Under the pieces are notes generated by a model. It was not told where the DNA came from. It did no database searches and saw nothing but the letters and a program-made list of their open reading frames with translations. Made by a program: the position numbers and the translations under genes. A DNA stretch of 64,000 bases from assembly GCF_002575655.3 (NCBI RefSeq), contig NC_053036.3, positions 644,450,736 through 644,514,735 of the forward strand, read 5' to 3'. Each line of letters starts with the position of its first letter. The stretch's first letter is position 1. Shown here piece by piece: positions 21,395 to 33,110 of the stretch. This stretch comes from Aegilops tauschii subsp. strangulata (lineage: Eukaryota; Streptophyta; Magnoliopsida; Poales; Poaceae).

Positions 21395-23995
21395 TAAAAT
21401 AACATGGCCAAAGAAAGTTATCCCTACAAAATCATATAGTCTGGCTATGCTCTATCTTCACCACACAAAGTATTTAAATCATGCACAACCCCGATGACAA
21501 GCCAAGCAATTGTTTCATACTTTTGACGTTCTCAAACTTTTTCAATCTTCACGCAATACATGAGCGTGAGCCATGGACATAGCACTATATGTGGAATAGA
21601 ATTGTGGTTGTGGAGAAGACAAAAAGGGAGAAGATAGTCTCACATCAACTAGGCGTATCAACGGGCTATGGAGATGCCCATCAATAGATATCAATGTGAG
21701 TGAGTAGGGATTGCCATGCAACGGATGCACTTGAGCTATAAGTATATGAAAGCTCAACAAAAGAAACTAAGTGGGTGTGCATCCAACTCGCTTGCTCACG
21801 AAGACCTAGGGCATTTTGAGGAAGCCCATCATTGGAATATACAAGCCAAGTTCTATAATGAAAAATTCCCACTAGTATATGAACGTGACAAAATGGGAGA
21901 CTCTCTATCATGAAGATCATGGTGCTACTTTGAAGCACAAGTGTGGTAAAAGGATAGTAACATTGTCCCTTCTCTCTTTTTCTCTCATTTTTTTATTTTT
22001 TTTATTTGGGCCTTTTTTTATGGCCTCTTTTTTTCGTCCGGAGTCTCATCCCGACTTCTGGGGGAATCATAGTCTCCATCATCCTTTTCCTCACATGGGA
22101 CAATGCTCTAAAAATGAAGATCGTCACACTTTTATTTTCTTACAACTCATCAATTACAAATCGATACTTAGAAAAAAATATGGCTCTATATGAATGCCTC
22201 CGGCGGTGTACCGGGATATGCAATGAATCAAGAGTGACATGTATGAAAGAATTATGAACGGTGGCTTTGCCACAAATACGATGCCAACTACATGATCATG
22301 CAAAGAAATACGACAATGATGGAGCGTGTCATAATAAACGGAACGGTGGAAAGTTTCATGGCAATATATCTCGGAATGGCTACGGAAATGCCATGATAGG
22401 TAGGTATGGTGGCTGTTTTGAGGAAGGTTTATGGTGGGTGTATGATACCGGCGAAAAGTGCGCGGTATTAGAGAGGCTAGCAATGGTGGAAGGAAGAAGA
22501 GTGCGTATAATCCATGGACTCAACATTAGTCATAAAGAACTCATATACTTATTGCAAAAATCTACAAGTTATCAAAGCAAAGTATTACGCGCATGCTCCT
22601 AGGGGGATAGATTGGTAGGAAAAGACCATCGCTCGTCCCCGACCGCCACTCATAAGGAAGACAATCAATAAATAAATTATGCTCCGACTTCATCACATAA
22701 CGGTTCACCATATGTGCATGCTACGGGAATCACAAACTTTAACACAAGTATCTCTCAAATTCACAACTACTCAACTAGCATGACTCTAATATCACCATCT
22801 TTATATCTCAAAACAATTATCAAGCATCAAACTTTTCTTAGTATTCAACACACTCATAAGAAAGTTTTTATTAATCTTGAATACCAAGCATATTAGGATT
22901 ATTTAAACAAATTACCATGCTATTTAAGACTCTAAAAATAATCTAAGTGAAGCATGAGAGATCAATAGTTTCTATAAAACAAATCGACCACCGTGCTCTA
23001 AAAGATATAAGTGAAGCACTAGAGCAAAACTATATAACTCAAAAGATATAAGCGAAGCACATAGAGTATTCTAACAAATTCCAAATCATATATGGCTCTC
23101 TCAAAAGGTGTGTACAGAAAGGATGATTGTGGTAAACTAAAGAGCAAAGACTCAAATCGTACAAGACGCTCCAAGCAAAACACATATCATGTGGTGAATA
23201 AAAATATAGCTCCAAGTAAAGTTACCGATGGAAGTAGACGAAAGAGGGGATGCCTTCCGGGGCATCCTCAAGCTTTGCCTTTTTGGTGTCCTTAGATTAT
23301 CTTGGGGGTGCCGTGGGCATCCCCAAGCTTAGGCTCTTGCCACTCCTTGTTCCATAATCCATCTAATCTTTCACCCAAAACTTGAAAACTTCACAACACA
23401 AAAACTCAACAGAAAATCTCGTGAGCTCCGTTAGCGAAAGAAAACAAAAGACCACTTCAAGGTACTGTAATGAACTCATTCTTTATTTATATTGGTGTTA
23501 AACCTACTGTATTCCAACTTCTTTATGGTTTATAAACTCTTTTACTAGCCATAGATTCATCAAAATAAGCAAACAACACACGAAAAACAGAATCTGTCAA
23601 AAACAGAACAGTCTGTAGTAATCTGTAACTAACGCAAACTTATGGAACTCCAAAAAATCAGCCAAAATAGGAAGACCTAGAAAATTTGTTTATTTATTAG
23701 AAGCAATTGGAATCATTATTTTATCACATTCTGGTGATTTTTAACAATTGTTTTCGTGAACAGAAAGTTTCTGGAAATTACAGCAAGATCAAATAACTAT
23801 CATCCAAGAAGATCCTATAGGTTTAACTTGGCACAAACACTAATTAAAACATAAAAACACATCTAACCAGAGGCTAGAACAAATATTTATTCCTAAACAG
23901 AAGCAAAAAGCAAGAAACTAAAAATAAAATTGGGTTGCCTCCCAACAAGCGCTATCGTTTAGCGCCCCTAGCTAGGCATAAAAGCAAGGATAGAT

Positions 23996-25120
23996 CTAGG
24001 TGTTGCCATCTTTGGTAGGCGATCCATAAGTGGCTCTCATGATAGATTCATATGGTAATTTTATTTTCTTCCTAGGGAAGTGTTCCGTGCCTTTCTTTAA
24101 TGGAAATTGGAATCTAATATTCCCTTCCTTCATATCAATAATTGCACCAATAGTTCTAAGGAAAGGTCTACCAAGAATAATAGGACGTGAAGGATTGCAA
24201 TCTATATCGAGAACAATAAAATCTACGGGCACATAGTTCCTATTTGCAACAATAAGAACATCATTAATTCTTCCCATAGGTTTCTTAATAGTGGAATCCG
24301 CAAGGTGCAAGTTTAGAGAGCAATCATCAAAATCACGGAAATCTAGCAAATCGCACAAAGTTTTGGGTATAGTGGAAACACTAGCACCCAAATCACATAA
24401 AGCATAGAACTCACGATCCTTAATCTTAATTTTAATAGTAGTTTCCCACTCATCATAAAGTTTTCTAGGGATAGAAACTTCCAACTCAAGTTTTTCTTCA
24501 TAAGATTGCATCAAGGCATCAATGATATGTTTGGTAAAAGCTTTATTTTGACTATAAGCATGAGGAGAATTTAGCACGGATTGCAACAAGGAAATACAAT
24601 CTATCAAAGAGAAATTATCATAATTAAATTCCTTGAAATCCAAAATAGTGGGTTTATTAATATCTAACGTTTTGATTTCTTCAATCCCACTTTTATCAAT
24701 TTTAACATCAAGATCTAAAAACTCTGAATTTTTAGAACGCCTTCTAGGTAGAGGTGGATCATATTCAGTCTCATCATTATCAAGATTCATATTGCAAAAC
24801 AAAGATTTAATAGGAGACACATCAATAACTTTTAGATCTTCATCTTTATTTTCATAGAAATTTGAAGAACACGCTTTCATAAAGCAATCTTTCTTAGCAC
24901 GCATCCTAGCGGTTCTTTCTTTGCACTCATCAATGGAAATTCTCATGGCTTTGAGAGACTCATTGATATCATACTTAGTAGGAATAGATCTAAGTTTTAA
25001 AGAATCAACATCAAGAGAAATTCTATCAACGTTCCTAGCCAATTCATCAATTTTAAGCAATTTCTCTTCAAGCAAAGCATTAAAATTCTTTTGTGAATTC
25101 ATACACTCTTTAACACTAGT
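23996..25120 (-). CDS. Retropepsin-like part of E2 gag-protease
   Basis: Continues in frame after the TAG at 25121-25123; the first downstream ATG is at 25102. A coiled-coil-like lysine/glutamate-rich first third is followed by an aspartic protease of the Athila type: the active-site motif ALCDLGASVSTIP at about residues 233-245 (Asp in the DLGA position of the DTG triad) and the flap-distal ILGRPFLRTIGAIID at about 308-322. The frame ends with FPRKKIKLPYESI and a stop at 23996, with no polymerase behind it. This is a gag-protease-only element, a known non-autonomous layout. Confidence 0.8.
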   Translation of the reverse strand, partial: TSVKECMNSQKNFNALLEEKLLKIDELARNVDRISLDVDSLKLRSIPTKYDINESLKAMRISIDECKERTARMRAKKDCFMKACSSNFYENKDEDLKVIDVSPIKSLFCNMNLDNDETEYDPPLPRRRSKNSEFLDLDVKIDKSGIEEIKTLDINKPTILDFKEFNYDNFSLIDCISLLQSVLNSPHAYSQNKAFTKHIIDALMQSYEEKLELEVSIPRKLYDEWETTIKIKIKDREFYALCDLGASVSTIPKTLCDLLDFRDFDDCSLNLHLADSTIKKPMGRINDVLIVANRNYVPVDFIVLDIDCNPSRPIILGRPFLRTIGAIIDMKEGNIRFQFPLKKGTEHFPRKKIKLPYESIMRATYGSPTKDGNT

Positions 25121-26077
25121 CTAAAATTCAGAGGGCATATTATTAAAATTTCCATAAGAGTTGTTGTAGGAATAACCATAATTATTAGAGGAATTGCTAG
25201 GATAAGGCCTAGGATTAAAGTTTCCTCTATACACGTTGTTACCAAAATTATTCCTACCAACAAAATTCACATCCATAGATTCATTATTATTCTCAATCAA
25301 AGTAGACAAAGGCATATCATTAGGATCAGAAGAAACACTCTTAGTAGCAAATAATTTCATAAGTTCGTCCATCTTTCCACTCATAACATTAATTTTTTCA
25401 ATCGCATGCACTTTTTTATTAGTGGATCTTTTAGTGTGCCATTGAGAATAATTAACCATAATATTATCTAGGATTTTAGTAGCTTCTCCTAAAGTGATTT
25501 CCATAAAGGTGCCTCCCGCGGCCGAATCTAAAAAATTTCTAGAAGAAAAATTCAATCCGGCATAAAAGTTTTGTATAATCATCCACAAATTCAAACCATG
25601 AGTAGGGAAATTACGTATCATTAATTTCATCCTCTCCCAAGCTTGTGCAACATGTTCATGATCAAGTTGCTTAAAATTCATAATATCGTTTCTAAGAGAG
25701 ATGATCTTAGCGGGAGGAAAATACTTAGAGATAAAAGCATCTTTGCACTTATTCCATGAATCAATACTATTTTTAGGCAAAGACGAAATCCAAGCTTTAG
25801 CACGATCTCTAAGCGAAAAAGGAAATAGCTTCAATTTAACAATATCATTGTCCACATCTTTCTTCTTTTGCATATCACACAAATCAACGAAGCTATTTAG
25901 ATAAGTAGCGGCATCTTCACTAGGAAGGTCGGCGAATTGATCTTTCATAACAAGATTCAACAAAGCAGCATTGATTTCACAAGATTCAGTATTGGTAAGA
26001 CGAGCAATCGGAGTGCTAAGGAAATCATTATTGTTGGTATTGGTAAAGTCACAAAATTTGGTATTATCTTGAGCCAT
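25121..26077 (-). CDS. Gag of E2
   Basis: From the ATG at 26077 (MAQDNTKFCDF). The retrotrans_gag core lies at residues about 75-170, with LFPFSLRDRAKAWISSLP and the DAFISKYFPPAK helix typical of plant Gypsy capsids. The C-terminal part is Asn/Tyr/Gly-rich (NNYGYSYNNSYGNFN) and has no CCHC knuckle. The frame ends at a TAG (25121-25123) that is in register with the protease frame. In this setting a CAG to TAG change by cytosine deamination is likely, but a programmed stop cannot be excluded from one copy. Confidence 0.8.
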   Translation of the reverse strand: MAQDNTKFCDFTNTNNNDFLSTPIARLTNTESCEINAALLNLVMKDQFADLPSEDAATYLNSFVDLCDMQKKKDVDNDIVKLKLFPFSLRDRAKAWISSLPKNSIDSWNKCKDAFISKYFPPAKIISLRNDIMNFKQLDHEHVAQAWERMKLMIRNFPTHGLNLWMIIQNFYAGLNFSSRNFLDSAAGGTFMEITLGEATKILDNIMVNYSQWHTKRSTNKKVHAIEKINVMSGKMDELMKLFATKSVSSDPNDMPLSTLIENNNESMDVNFVGRNNFGNNVYRGNFNPRPYPSNSSNNYGYSYNNSYGNFNNMPSEF

Positions 26078-26269
26078 CGTGACAAACAAGCAATCCAACA
26101 CACGAGCAAACGAGAGACGGGCAAAAAGAGGCAAACGGAAAAGAGAGGGCGAATAAAACGGCAAGGGTGAAGTGGGGGAGAGGAAAACGAGAGGCAAATG
26201 GCAAATAATGTAGTGCGGGAGATAACGGATTGTGATGGGTACTTGGTATGTTGACTTTTGCATAGACCT

Positions 26270-26362
26270 CCCCGGCAACGGCGCCAGAAATGGCTCGTTG
26301 TTGGGAGTCCAAGTCTTTACTTGACTTCGGGTAGCCTCCCGGGCAACGGCGCCAGAAATCCT
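26270..26362 (-). promoter_or_regulatory. Duplicated primer-binding site of E2
   Basis: On the minus strand TCTGGCGCCGTTGCC occurs twice, first about 4 bp after the LTR (26341-26356, continuing CCGGGAG) and again about 66 bp further in (26272-26290, continuing GGGGAGG). Only the inner copy keeps the full match to tRNA-Asp; the outer reads GCCCGGG. Both are flanked by GAAATC/GAAATG. Confidence 0.8.
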
Positions 26363-26365
26363 TCT

Positions 26366-27948
26366 TGCTACCTCTTGAGCACTGCGTTGGTTTTCCCTTG
26401 AAGAGGAAAGGGTGATGCAGCAAAGTAGCGTAAGTATTTCCCTCAGTTTTTGAGAACCAAGGTATCAATCCAGTAGGAGGCTACGCGCGAGTCCCTCGCA
26501 CCTACACAAAACAAATAAATCCTCGCAACTAACACGATAAGGGGTTGTCAATCCCTACACGGTCACTTACGAGAGTGAGATCTGATAGATATGATAGGAT
26601 AATATTTTTGGTATTTTTGTGATAAAGATGCAAAGTAAAATAAAAGCGAAGTAAAAAGCTAAGGAAATAACTAAGTATTGGGGGATTAATATGATGAAGA
26701 TAGACCCGGGGGCCATAGGTTTCACTAGTGGCTTCTCTCGAGAGCATAAGTATTTTACGGTGGGTGAACAAATTACTGTTGAGCAATTGACAGAATTGAG
26801 CATAGTTATGAGAATATCTAGGTATGATCATGTATATAGGCATCACGTCCGAGACAAGTAGACCGACTCCTGCCTGCATCTACTACTATAACTCCACTCA
26901 TCGACCGCTATCCAACATGCATCTAGAGTATTAAGTTCATAAAAACAGAGTAACGCCTTAAGCAAGATGACATGATGTAGAGGGATAAATTCATGCAATA
27001 TGATAAAAACCCCATCTTGTTATCCTCGATGGCAACAATACAATACGTGCCTTGCTGCCCCTACTGTCACTGGGAAAGGACACCGCAAGATTGAACCCAA
27101 AGCTAAGCACTTCTCCATTGCAAGAAAGATCAATCTAGTAGGCCAAACCAAACTGATAATTCAAAGAGACTTGCAAAGATAACCAATCATACATAAAAGC
27201 ATTCAGAGAAGATTCAAATATTGTTCATAGATAAATTTGATCATAAACCCACAATTCATCAGTCTCAACAAACACACCGCAAAAAGAAGATTACATCGAA
27301 TAGATCTCCATGAGAGAGGGGGAGAACATTGTATTGAGATCCAAAAAGAGAGAAGAGCCATCTAGCTAATAACTATGGACCCGAAGGTCTGAGGTAAACT
27401 ACTCACACTTCATCGGAGGGGCTATGGTGATGATGTAGAAGCCCTCCGTGATCGATGCCCCCTCCGGCGGAGCTCCGGAACAGGCCCCAAGATGGGATCT
27501 CGTGGGTACAGAAGGTTGCAGCAGTGGAATTAGGTTTTTGGCTCCGTATCTGATCGTTTGGGGGTACATACGTATATATAGGAGGAAGGAGTACGTCGGT
27601 GGAGCAACAGGGGGCCCACGAGGGTGGAGGGCGCGCCCTGGGGGTAGGCGCGCCCCCTACCTCGTGGCCTCCTCCTTTATTTCTTGACGTAGGGTCCAAG
27701 TCTCCTGGATCTTGTTCGTTCTGAAAATCACGTTCCCGAAGGTTTCATTCCGTTTGGACTTCGTTTGATATTCCTTTTCTGCGAAACTCTGAAATAGGCA
27801 AAAAACAGCAATTCTGGGATGGGCCTCCGGTTAATAGGTTAGCCCCAAAAATAATATAAAAGTGAATAATAAATCCCAATAATGTCCAAAATAGTAGATA
27901 ATATAGCATGGAGCAATAAAAAATTATAGATACGTTGGAGACGTATCA
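26366..27948 (-). repeat. 5' LTR of E2
   Basis: 1583 bp; on the minus strand TGATACGTCTCCAACG...GAGGTAGCA. Complete, and directly followed at its outer end by the target duplication GGATC. Confidence 0.9.
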
Positions 27949-27953
27949 GGATC

Positions 27954-28080
27954 CGACAGCCGATAGAAGGCCCACGGATCCGACAGCCCATAGAAGGCCC
28001 ACGGATCCGACGGCCACAGAAGGCCAGGGATCGTCCGTCCCGTAGATGGCCCATGGAACGTACGGCCTGTGGAGGGCCAT
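27954..28080 (+). repeat. CACTA subterminal repeats, right of E2
   Basis: Five units such as CCGACAGCCCATAGAAGGCC continue the series at 20000-20118. Followed by GGTCACTACAACG, which resembles but is not a CACTA end. Confidence 0.75.
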
Positions 28081-28412
28081 GGTCACTACAACGTTTGGGC
28101 GAGTTGGCCCCCGTTTGAACGATATAGCATATTCAAAGAATTATCCTACTCTATACTATCACCTCTAATAAACATACACTATACAATAAAGAGACTAAGG
28201 CATAGAAACGTAGAATAATCCTACACTATACAATAAAGAAATTACAGCCGATTATACCCACTGGGCATTATGGTTCGGCACCAGTGATAATAAAGCATAC
28301 ACAAACATCAAATTACATACACTGGGCAAATACAGCTCATACATCATGGACGCGCATCAACATAACTTACCATTTGAACTATAATCTCTTCAGAAAATAG
28401 GATTGGCCGGAT

Positions 28413-31400
28413 TTAGATAGCACAAATTTCAGTCTGCAAAATCTCCAATTCCTTCGTTGTTACCTCAGTGTCTTGTTTCATTTTTTTGACTCCTGCATCT
28501 AATACCTGCATGTCCAGTCTCAACTTGTTGATTGTACGTTCAGAATCATGTACACGTTGTCTTGCCACCTCTAGTTGATGCTCGAGAACATCAGCACATT
28601 CCAATTCCAATCCATAATCATTCGGTAACGGCCATGCCGCACCGCTCGCAGATCTTTGTGTTGATGTCACTTCATCCTGAAATGTTTCTGTAAGTACACA
28701 TGACTAGGGCAAAAATATAGTTACAACAGTGAAGCGAGCAAGACAGACTATTTTGTACATGGCAAAACAATACTAACAATAATGTTACACGTCATGAAGC
28801 ATAAGCAGGTGATATTTTAAAAATTATAAAAAGGTAGTCTGTGCAGCCTGCATACAGAAATCTCTCTTAGCTCACCAGAGGAGCATGATGTTGGGGCCCA
28901 ATCCAAAACACAGACAAGTTACAAATTTAGACAGCACGTTGCGTAGAAGTAAGCAAGCAATTGGCCATTCTGTAGCTCAATTAAAGTCTTAGGGAGCATA
29001 ATGAACAGCAGAGGATTTCATACAAACATACTACAGCAAGCAAAACTATGCAATCATTAGCCTAGTATAAACTAGATTGTGAGCCTCATTCAATAATAGT
29101 TGGTTAATAGACTTCAAAGCTTCAGGCACACTTCGGCAGAGTAATTAAATGGTAAGGCCTTTAATTATGTCAACTAATAGTTATACAAGTACCCAACATC
29201 AGGCATCATTCTTTGGGCATCTCATTAACTGAGGACAAATAAAGCAATTGAAAAGAGCAAATTAACTATGCCTGAAACAAACAAGGAATTGAACTGTTGA
29301 GTTGGATACAGTGACTTACCTTAACAGGTTGAAGAGGCTCAACGCGGCTCCTACTTCTCTTGCAAGGCTCCTTCCTAACATCTTGTACTTGGAAATCCTC
29401 AATCTTATCTTCATTGCACCCCCTCTGCAAGGTGACACAAACTAGTTACTCGTCTCCTTGGAAGATAAATATGCATACTTTCCAGTCTGTGAACACAAAA
29501 GGATGAGATTATAACAAAAAACACCACATAATGAAACATGCCGCATCTCTTGCACTTGCACACAATGAAATGAGCATTTACTATGTGTGCACTATGTAAA
29601 AACTAGGCATACCTTCGAACTGGATCTCCAGGTACTCTTCGAGAGCCTACTTTAGTGTACAGCCAAACCTTTATGTCACCTATGAGTTAGAAAAGGCCCC
29701 ACTACATCAGCCCTTAGTGTTTAAATCGTTGACAAGCTCTGTTAGAGTGTTAGGTCAAGAACAACAAGTAATCAAAGCAAACAGTCCTAGTATGGCTGGC
29801 TGATGCAAACAAGCAATTGAACAGATGTGTGAGCAAATCTTACATATCAAGAAAAGAAGCAAAGAAGGAGGCTTAAAGAACACCACTTGACTGACCAGAT
29901 TTAAGGGGCATTTAAACATCATGTGCAACGTATGAACTAACATAAACATTGCATATTCCAGATTCTACAATGGAATGCACATGTATTAGGTTATGCCATG
30001 TATGATGATGCCTAAATGTACACTATAGCAGGCATGAGTGATTCATCATTGCACGCACAATTGAATTGCAGGTTAAGGGCCAATTCTATTCCGCCTTTTC
30101 AGGGCTTATTGTCAAAATAAGCCATAAAAGATGTAAAGAAGTCATTTTTGAGTTATAGGCTTGGGCTTAACTAATTTCGCTTTGGAGGGGAGTGTTTCGG
30201 GTAGAACCTCACTAAAAATTGAAGGAAGGGGAATAGTGAAATGACTCTGTTGTCTGCCTATATTACACTCAAAATGCAACTGGTGACGCCCGCGTCACAC
30301 CTCACCCTCAAGTAAAAACAAACACGCAAGCGTTCATTGCCCTGCCCGCTTGCATCTCCTCTCCCCTTTCCCTCTACCTTGATCCCCTGCCTGCAGCACT
30401 ATGGTTCCTCCAGCAAGCCGTCGCCACTGGTCCCATCTGGCCTGGTCCTCGATGATGCTCTGTCCAGCTAGGCTACATGGCCGGCGGGAAGGGGAAAATC
30501 TCCCTGGCTGCTCCTCCCTCTGGTGCCGCCCCTCATTCTCATGGTCTCCAGCAGCTGCTCCACTGTGGTTCGTCCAACGCACTACTCCGGCAGGCGCTGC
30601 ACAACTACGGCTGATGCCACACTGCGGCAGAAGGCATCTTATTCCCCCTCCCCACCTCCCAGGCCGTGGCCTTGAGGTGCTGTTGAAGGATGAGCTCATC
30701 CAACAAGGTGAGGATCTCCTCTGATTTTTTGCCAAATTTTCATTCTGATCCACTATACGATGAATTGCTATGACCTGCTTCTGCTGCTGCTATATGATGC
30801 ATTGCTATAAGCTGCTCCTGCTGCTGCTATATGATGAATTGCTATGAGCTGCTGCTGCTATATGATGAATTGCTATGAGCTGCTGCTGCTGCTGCTATAT
30901 GATGAATTGCTATGAGCTGCTGCTGCTATATGATGAGTTGCTATAAGCTGCTCCTGCTGCTGCGTATGATGAATTGCTATGAGCTGCTCCTGCTGATGCT
31001 ATATGATGAATTGCTATGAGCTGCTCCTGCTGCTGCTATATGATGAATTGCTATGAGCTGCTCCTGCTGCTGCTATATGATGAATTGCTATGAGCTGCTT
31101 CTGCTGCTGCTATATGATGAATTGCTATGAGCTGTTGCTGCTGCTATATGATGAATTGCTATGAGCTGCTGCTGGTATATGATGAATTGCACACTGCTGC
31201 TGCTGTATGATGAATTGCTATGAGCTGCTGCTGCTATATGATGCTTTCAGGTGGTGCTTCTATATGATAATAACCAGCCACTTGGACCATCGAATTTTAA
31301 TAAATAATTGTTCTTCATTTAAATGTGGGACATGCGTTTTTCGTTTAAATTAGGCAATGGGATCTCTATGGAAAACATTGACCAAAGTAGATTGTGTCAA

Positions 31401-31844
31401 GTAGACGGTATCTTTGTATTTGCATTTTGAGCAAATAGTGATGGTCTATTTTCCTATCATATTAATTACTGCACTAGGTTCAATTTGTGATGTTTGCAAG
31501 TCAAATTAATTTTCATATGGGCAGCAAAATGAAAAAATATAATGCAATCTAGACTTTTCACTTATCATACCAAAGATAAGCTGAAAACGCAATGAAAAGA
31601 ACTGGTTGGCTTATTACATGGAGCTTATATTCACATGTGCTTATTTTCTTAGGATAACTCGTAATAACTATCCCTAAGAAACTTGGCCAATAGAACTGAC
31701 ATACAAATAACATGTCACGATGATTGCAATGGAGGAGTGACGTACCATAGCACACTGTATAGGCTCACCGCTGGCTCTCCTTTTTTTGCGATGTTCCATG
31801 AAATTGCCACATACATCTTGTACTTTTTCATTGTGTAACCCAAT
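28413..31844 (-). CDS. Spliced minus-strand exons inside the CACTA element, function unknown
   Basis: Three exons with consensus splice sites can be read from right to left: 31746-31844 (33 codons, donor ATG|GTACGT), 29320-29424 (35 codons, acceptor TTGCAG, donor AAG|GTAAGT) and the last, 28413-28676 (acceptor CATTTCAG, stop at 28413). The last exon is a coiled coil (HQLEVARQRVHDSERTINKL, then a Lys/Glu-rich heptad pattern). The second carries a basic patch KEPCKRSRSR. Further exons to the right are likely (for example near 32342-32551) but not secure. Such small proteins accompany the transposase in some CACTA elements; I cannot tell whether this is element-borne or captured. Confidence 0.4.
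30766..31250 (+). repeat. Minisatellite, unit about 33-39 bp
   Basis: About twelve units of TATATGATGAATTGCTATGA followed by GCTGCT and a variable number of CTGCTG triplets. Unit length varies because of the inner CTG tract. It lies within the presumed CACTA interior; upstream (30310-30730) is a GC-rich stretch with no secure gene. Confidence 0.9.
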
Positions 31845-32048
31845 CTGCAAGTTGGCACGGCTAATTTCAGACATCTCTACATGATAATACATTGCATATC
31901 CCTTGCGCATATTTAAACCACCAATTAATGATTGTGTGCGTAAAATAAACTAGCCATGACTCTGTGTGCTGGACTAGCAGGCACTCTACGGGAGCCTAAT
32001 GTAGTGTACTGGAATTCCTACATGCCACCTACGATTTTGTGTAATGTA

Positions 32049-32188
32049 CTGCCTCTGTTCCTAAATATATGTCTATTTAGAGATTCCAGTATGGACCACA
32101 TACAGATGTATATAGATGCATTTTCGATTGTAGGTTCACTCATTTTGCTCCGTACGTAGCCTATATTGGATCTATTTAGGAATGGAGG
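32049..32188. mobile_element. Stowaway-type MITE, diverged
   Basis: CTGCCTCTGTTCCTAAATA at the left and TATTTAGGAATGGAG at the right form the inverted ends, flanked by TA at 32047-32048 and 32189-32190. Length 140 bp. The ends have drifted from the CTCCCTCCGTTCC consensus. Confidence 0.75.
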
Positions 32189-32619
32189 TACGAGGTAGTA
32201 TCATGTATGACATCTAAATATCTAATTTAGCAGCCAGTAGTAGAAATCATTGTCTGCACAAAGGGATTACTGGTCGAAAATCCTAGCAAAGCACGCTGGC
32301 AGGCACAGAACAATACAAGAGAGAGAGACACGCTTACAAGATCATAGCAATCCTCGGTCCAGGATCTTGGTTGGCCAAGCTGTTAGATCCAGAAGAAACA
32401 TCGTCCTTGTAGTTTTTGCCAGCTGCATAACAGGTAAAAGCGACCTGTTAGTATATTTGAAGTACATCGGGCAGGTGATGCTGGACGGGTTTAAAGGTGA
32501 CAAGTACCTAGGCCGCGGCGGGTGCTTGGCATCTTGCCAGACGGTGGGCATCAGGTTAGAAACTTCAAGGGTGATGACGCTGCGCTGGCTGTCGGGGTCC
32601 AGTAAGGAGATCTAGAACC

Positions 32620-33110
32620 GTCGAGTAGGGTGTTTGTAGAGCGGCTCCGGTAGGGTGGACTACGGTGTGGGCGAAGCGGATCTGTGGCCGTGGATGAGGG
32701 CGTAGGTGAAGCTGCTCCGGTGGTTGGGTTAAGGATGGTGTCGACGATGCGGATCTGCGGCCGTGGACGGGGCGTCAGAAGCTGCTCCGGTAGGTTGCAT
32801 GAGGGTGCGAGGAAGCGGATCTGAGGCCGTGGACTTGTGAGTTGGCAAAGCGGCCCCGATAGGGTTGAAAATGGTATAGGCGAAGCTACTCCGGTGGGGT
32901 TGACGATGTTGTCAGCGAAGCGGCTCCGGTAGGGTTGAGGAAGGTGTCGGCAAAGAGGATCAGAAGCCGTTGACGGGGGCGTCGGTGGGGCGGCTCCGGG
33001 GGGGTGGACGAAGCGTCTCCGGTGGGGAGTACGAATGAGCTGCTGCAGATGCGCTGCGGTTGACGAGAGTACCGACGAAGCAGATCCGGCGCCGTGGACA
33101 AGGCCGCCAC
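32620..33110 (+). repeat. Degenerate GC-rich tandem repeat
   Basis: Units of about 50-60 bp recur, built of phrases like GAAGCGGATCTGCGGCCGTGG and AGCTGCTCCGGTAGGGTTG. About eight units are recognisable, and the phrases recur singly up to 33240. On the minus strand this could be low-complexity coding or leader sequence of the gene read at 28413-31844. Confidence 0.7.

Larger units (their letters stand above)
20124..27948 (-). mobile_element. Non-autonomous Gypsy-type LTR retrotransposon E2
   Basis: Length 7825 bp, minus strand, flanked by a perfect 5-bp target duplication GGATC (20119-20123 and 27949-27953). 5' LTR 26366-27948, two primer-binding-site copies, gag-protease (23996-26077), a long non-coding 3' part, and a 3' LTR (20124-21394) that lacks its first 313 bp together with the polypurine tract. 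No reverse transcriptase, RNase H or integrase is encoded. By eye about 30 differences separate the two LTRs over 1.27 kb, so the insertion is recent on the scale of grass genomes. It sits inside the CACTA subterminal repeats. Confidence 0.9.

Noticed and set aside
28085..28092. CACTACAACG as the start of another CACTA element
   Set aside because: The A-run and the terminal motifs seen at 18946 are missing, and the sequence continues the subterminal repeat context.
30334..30753. Minus- and plus-strand frames in the GC-rich block before the minisatellite
   Set aside because: Both strands are open because of base composition; no domain, no agreement on start, and the plus frame runs into the repeat.
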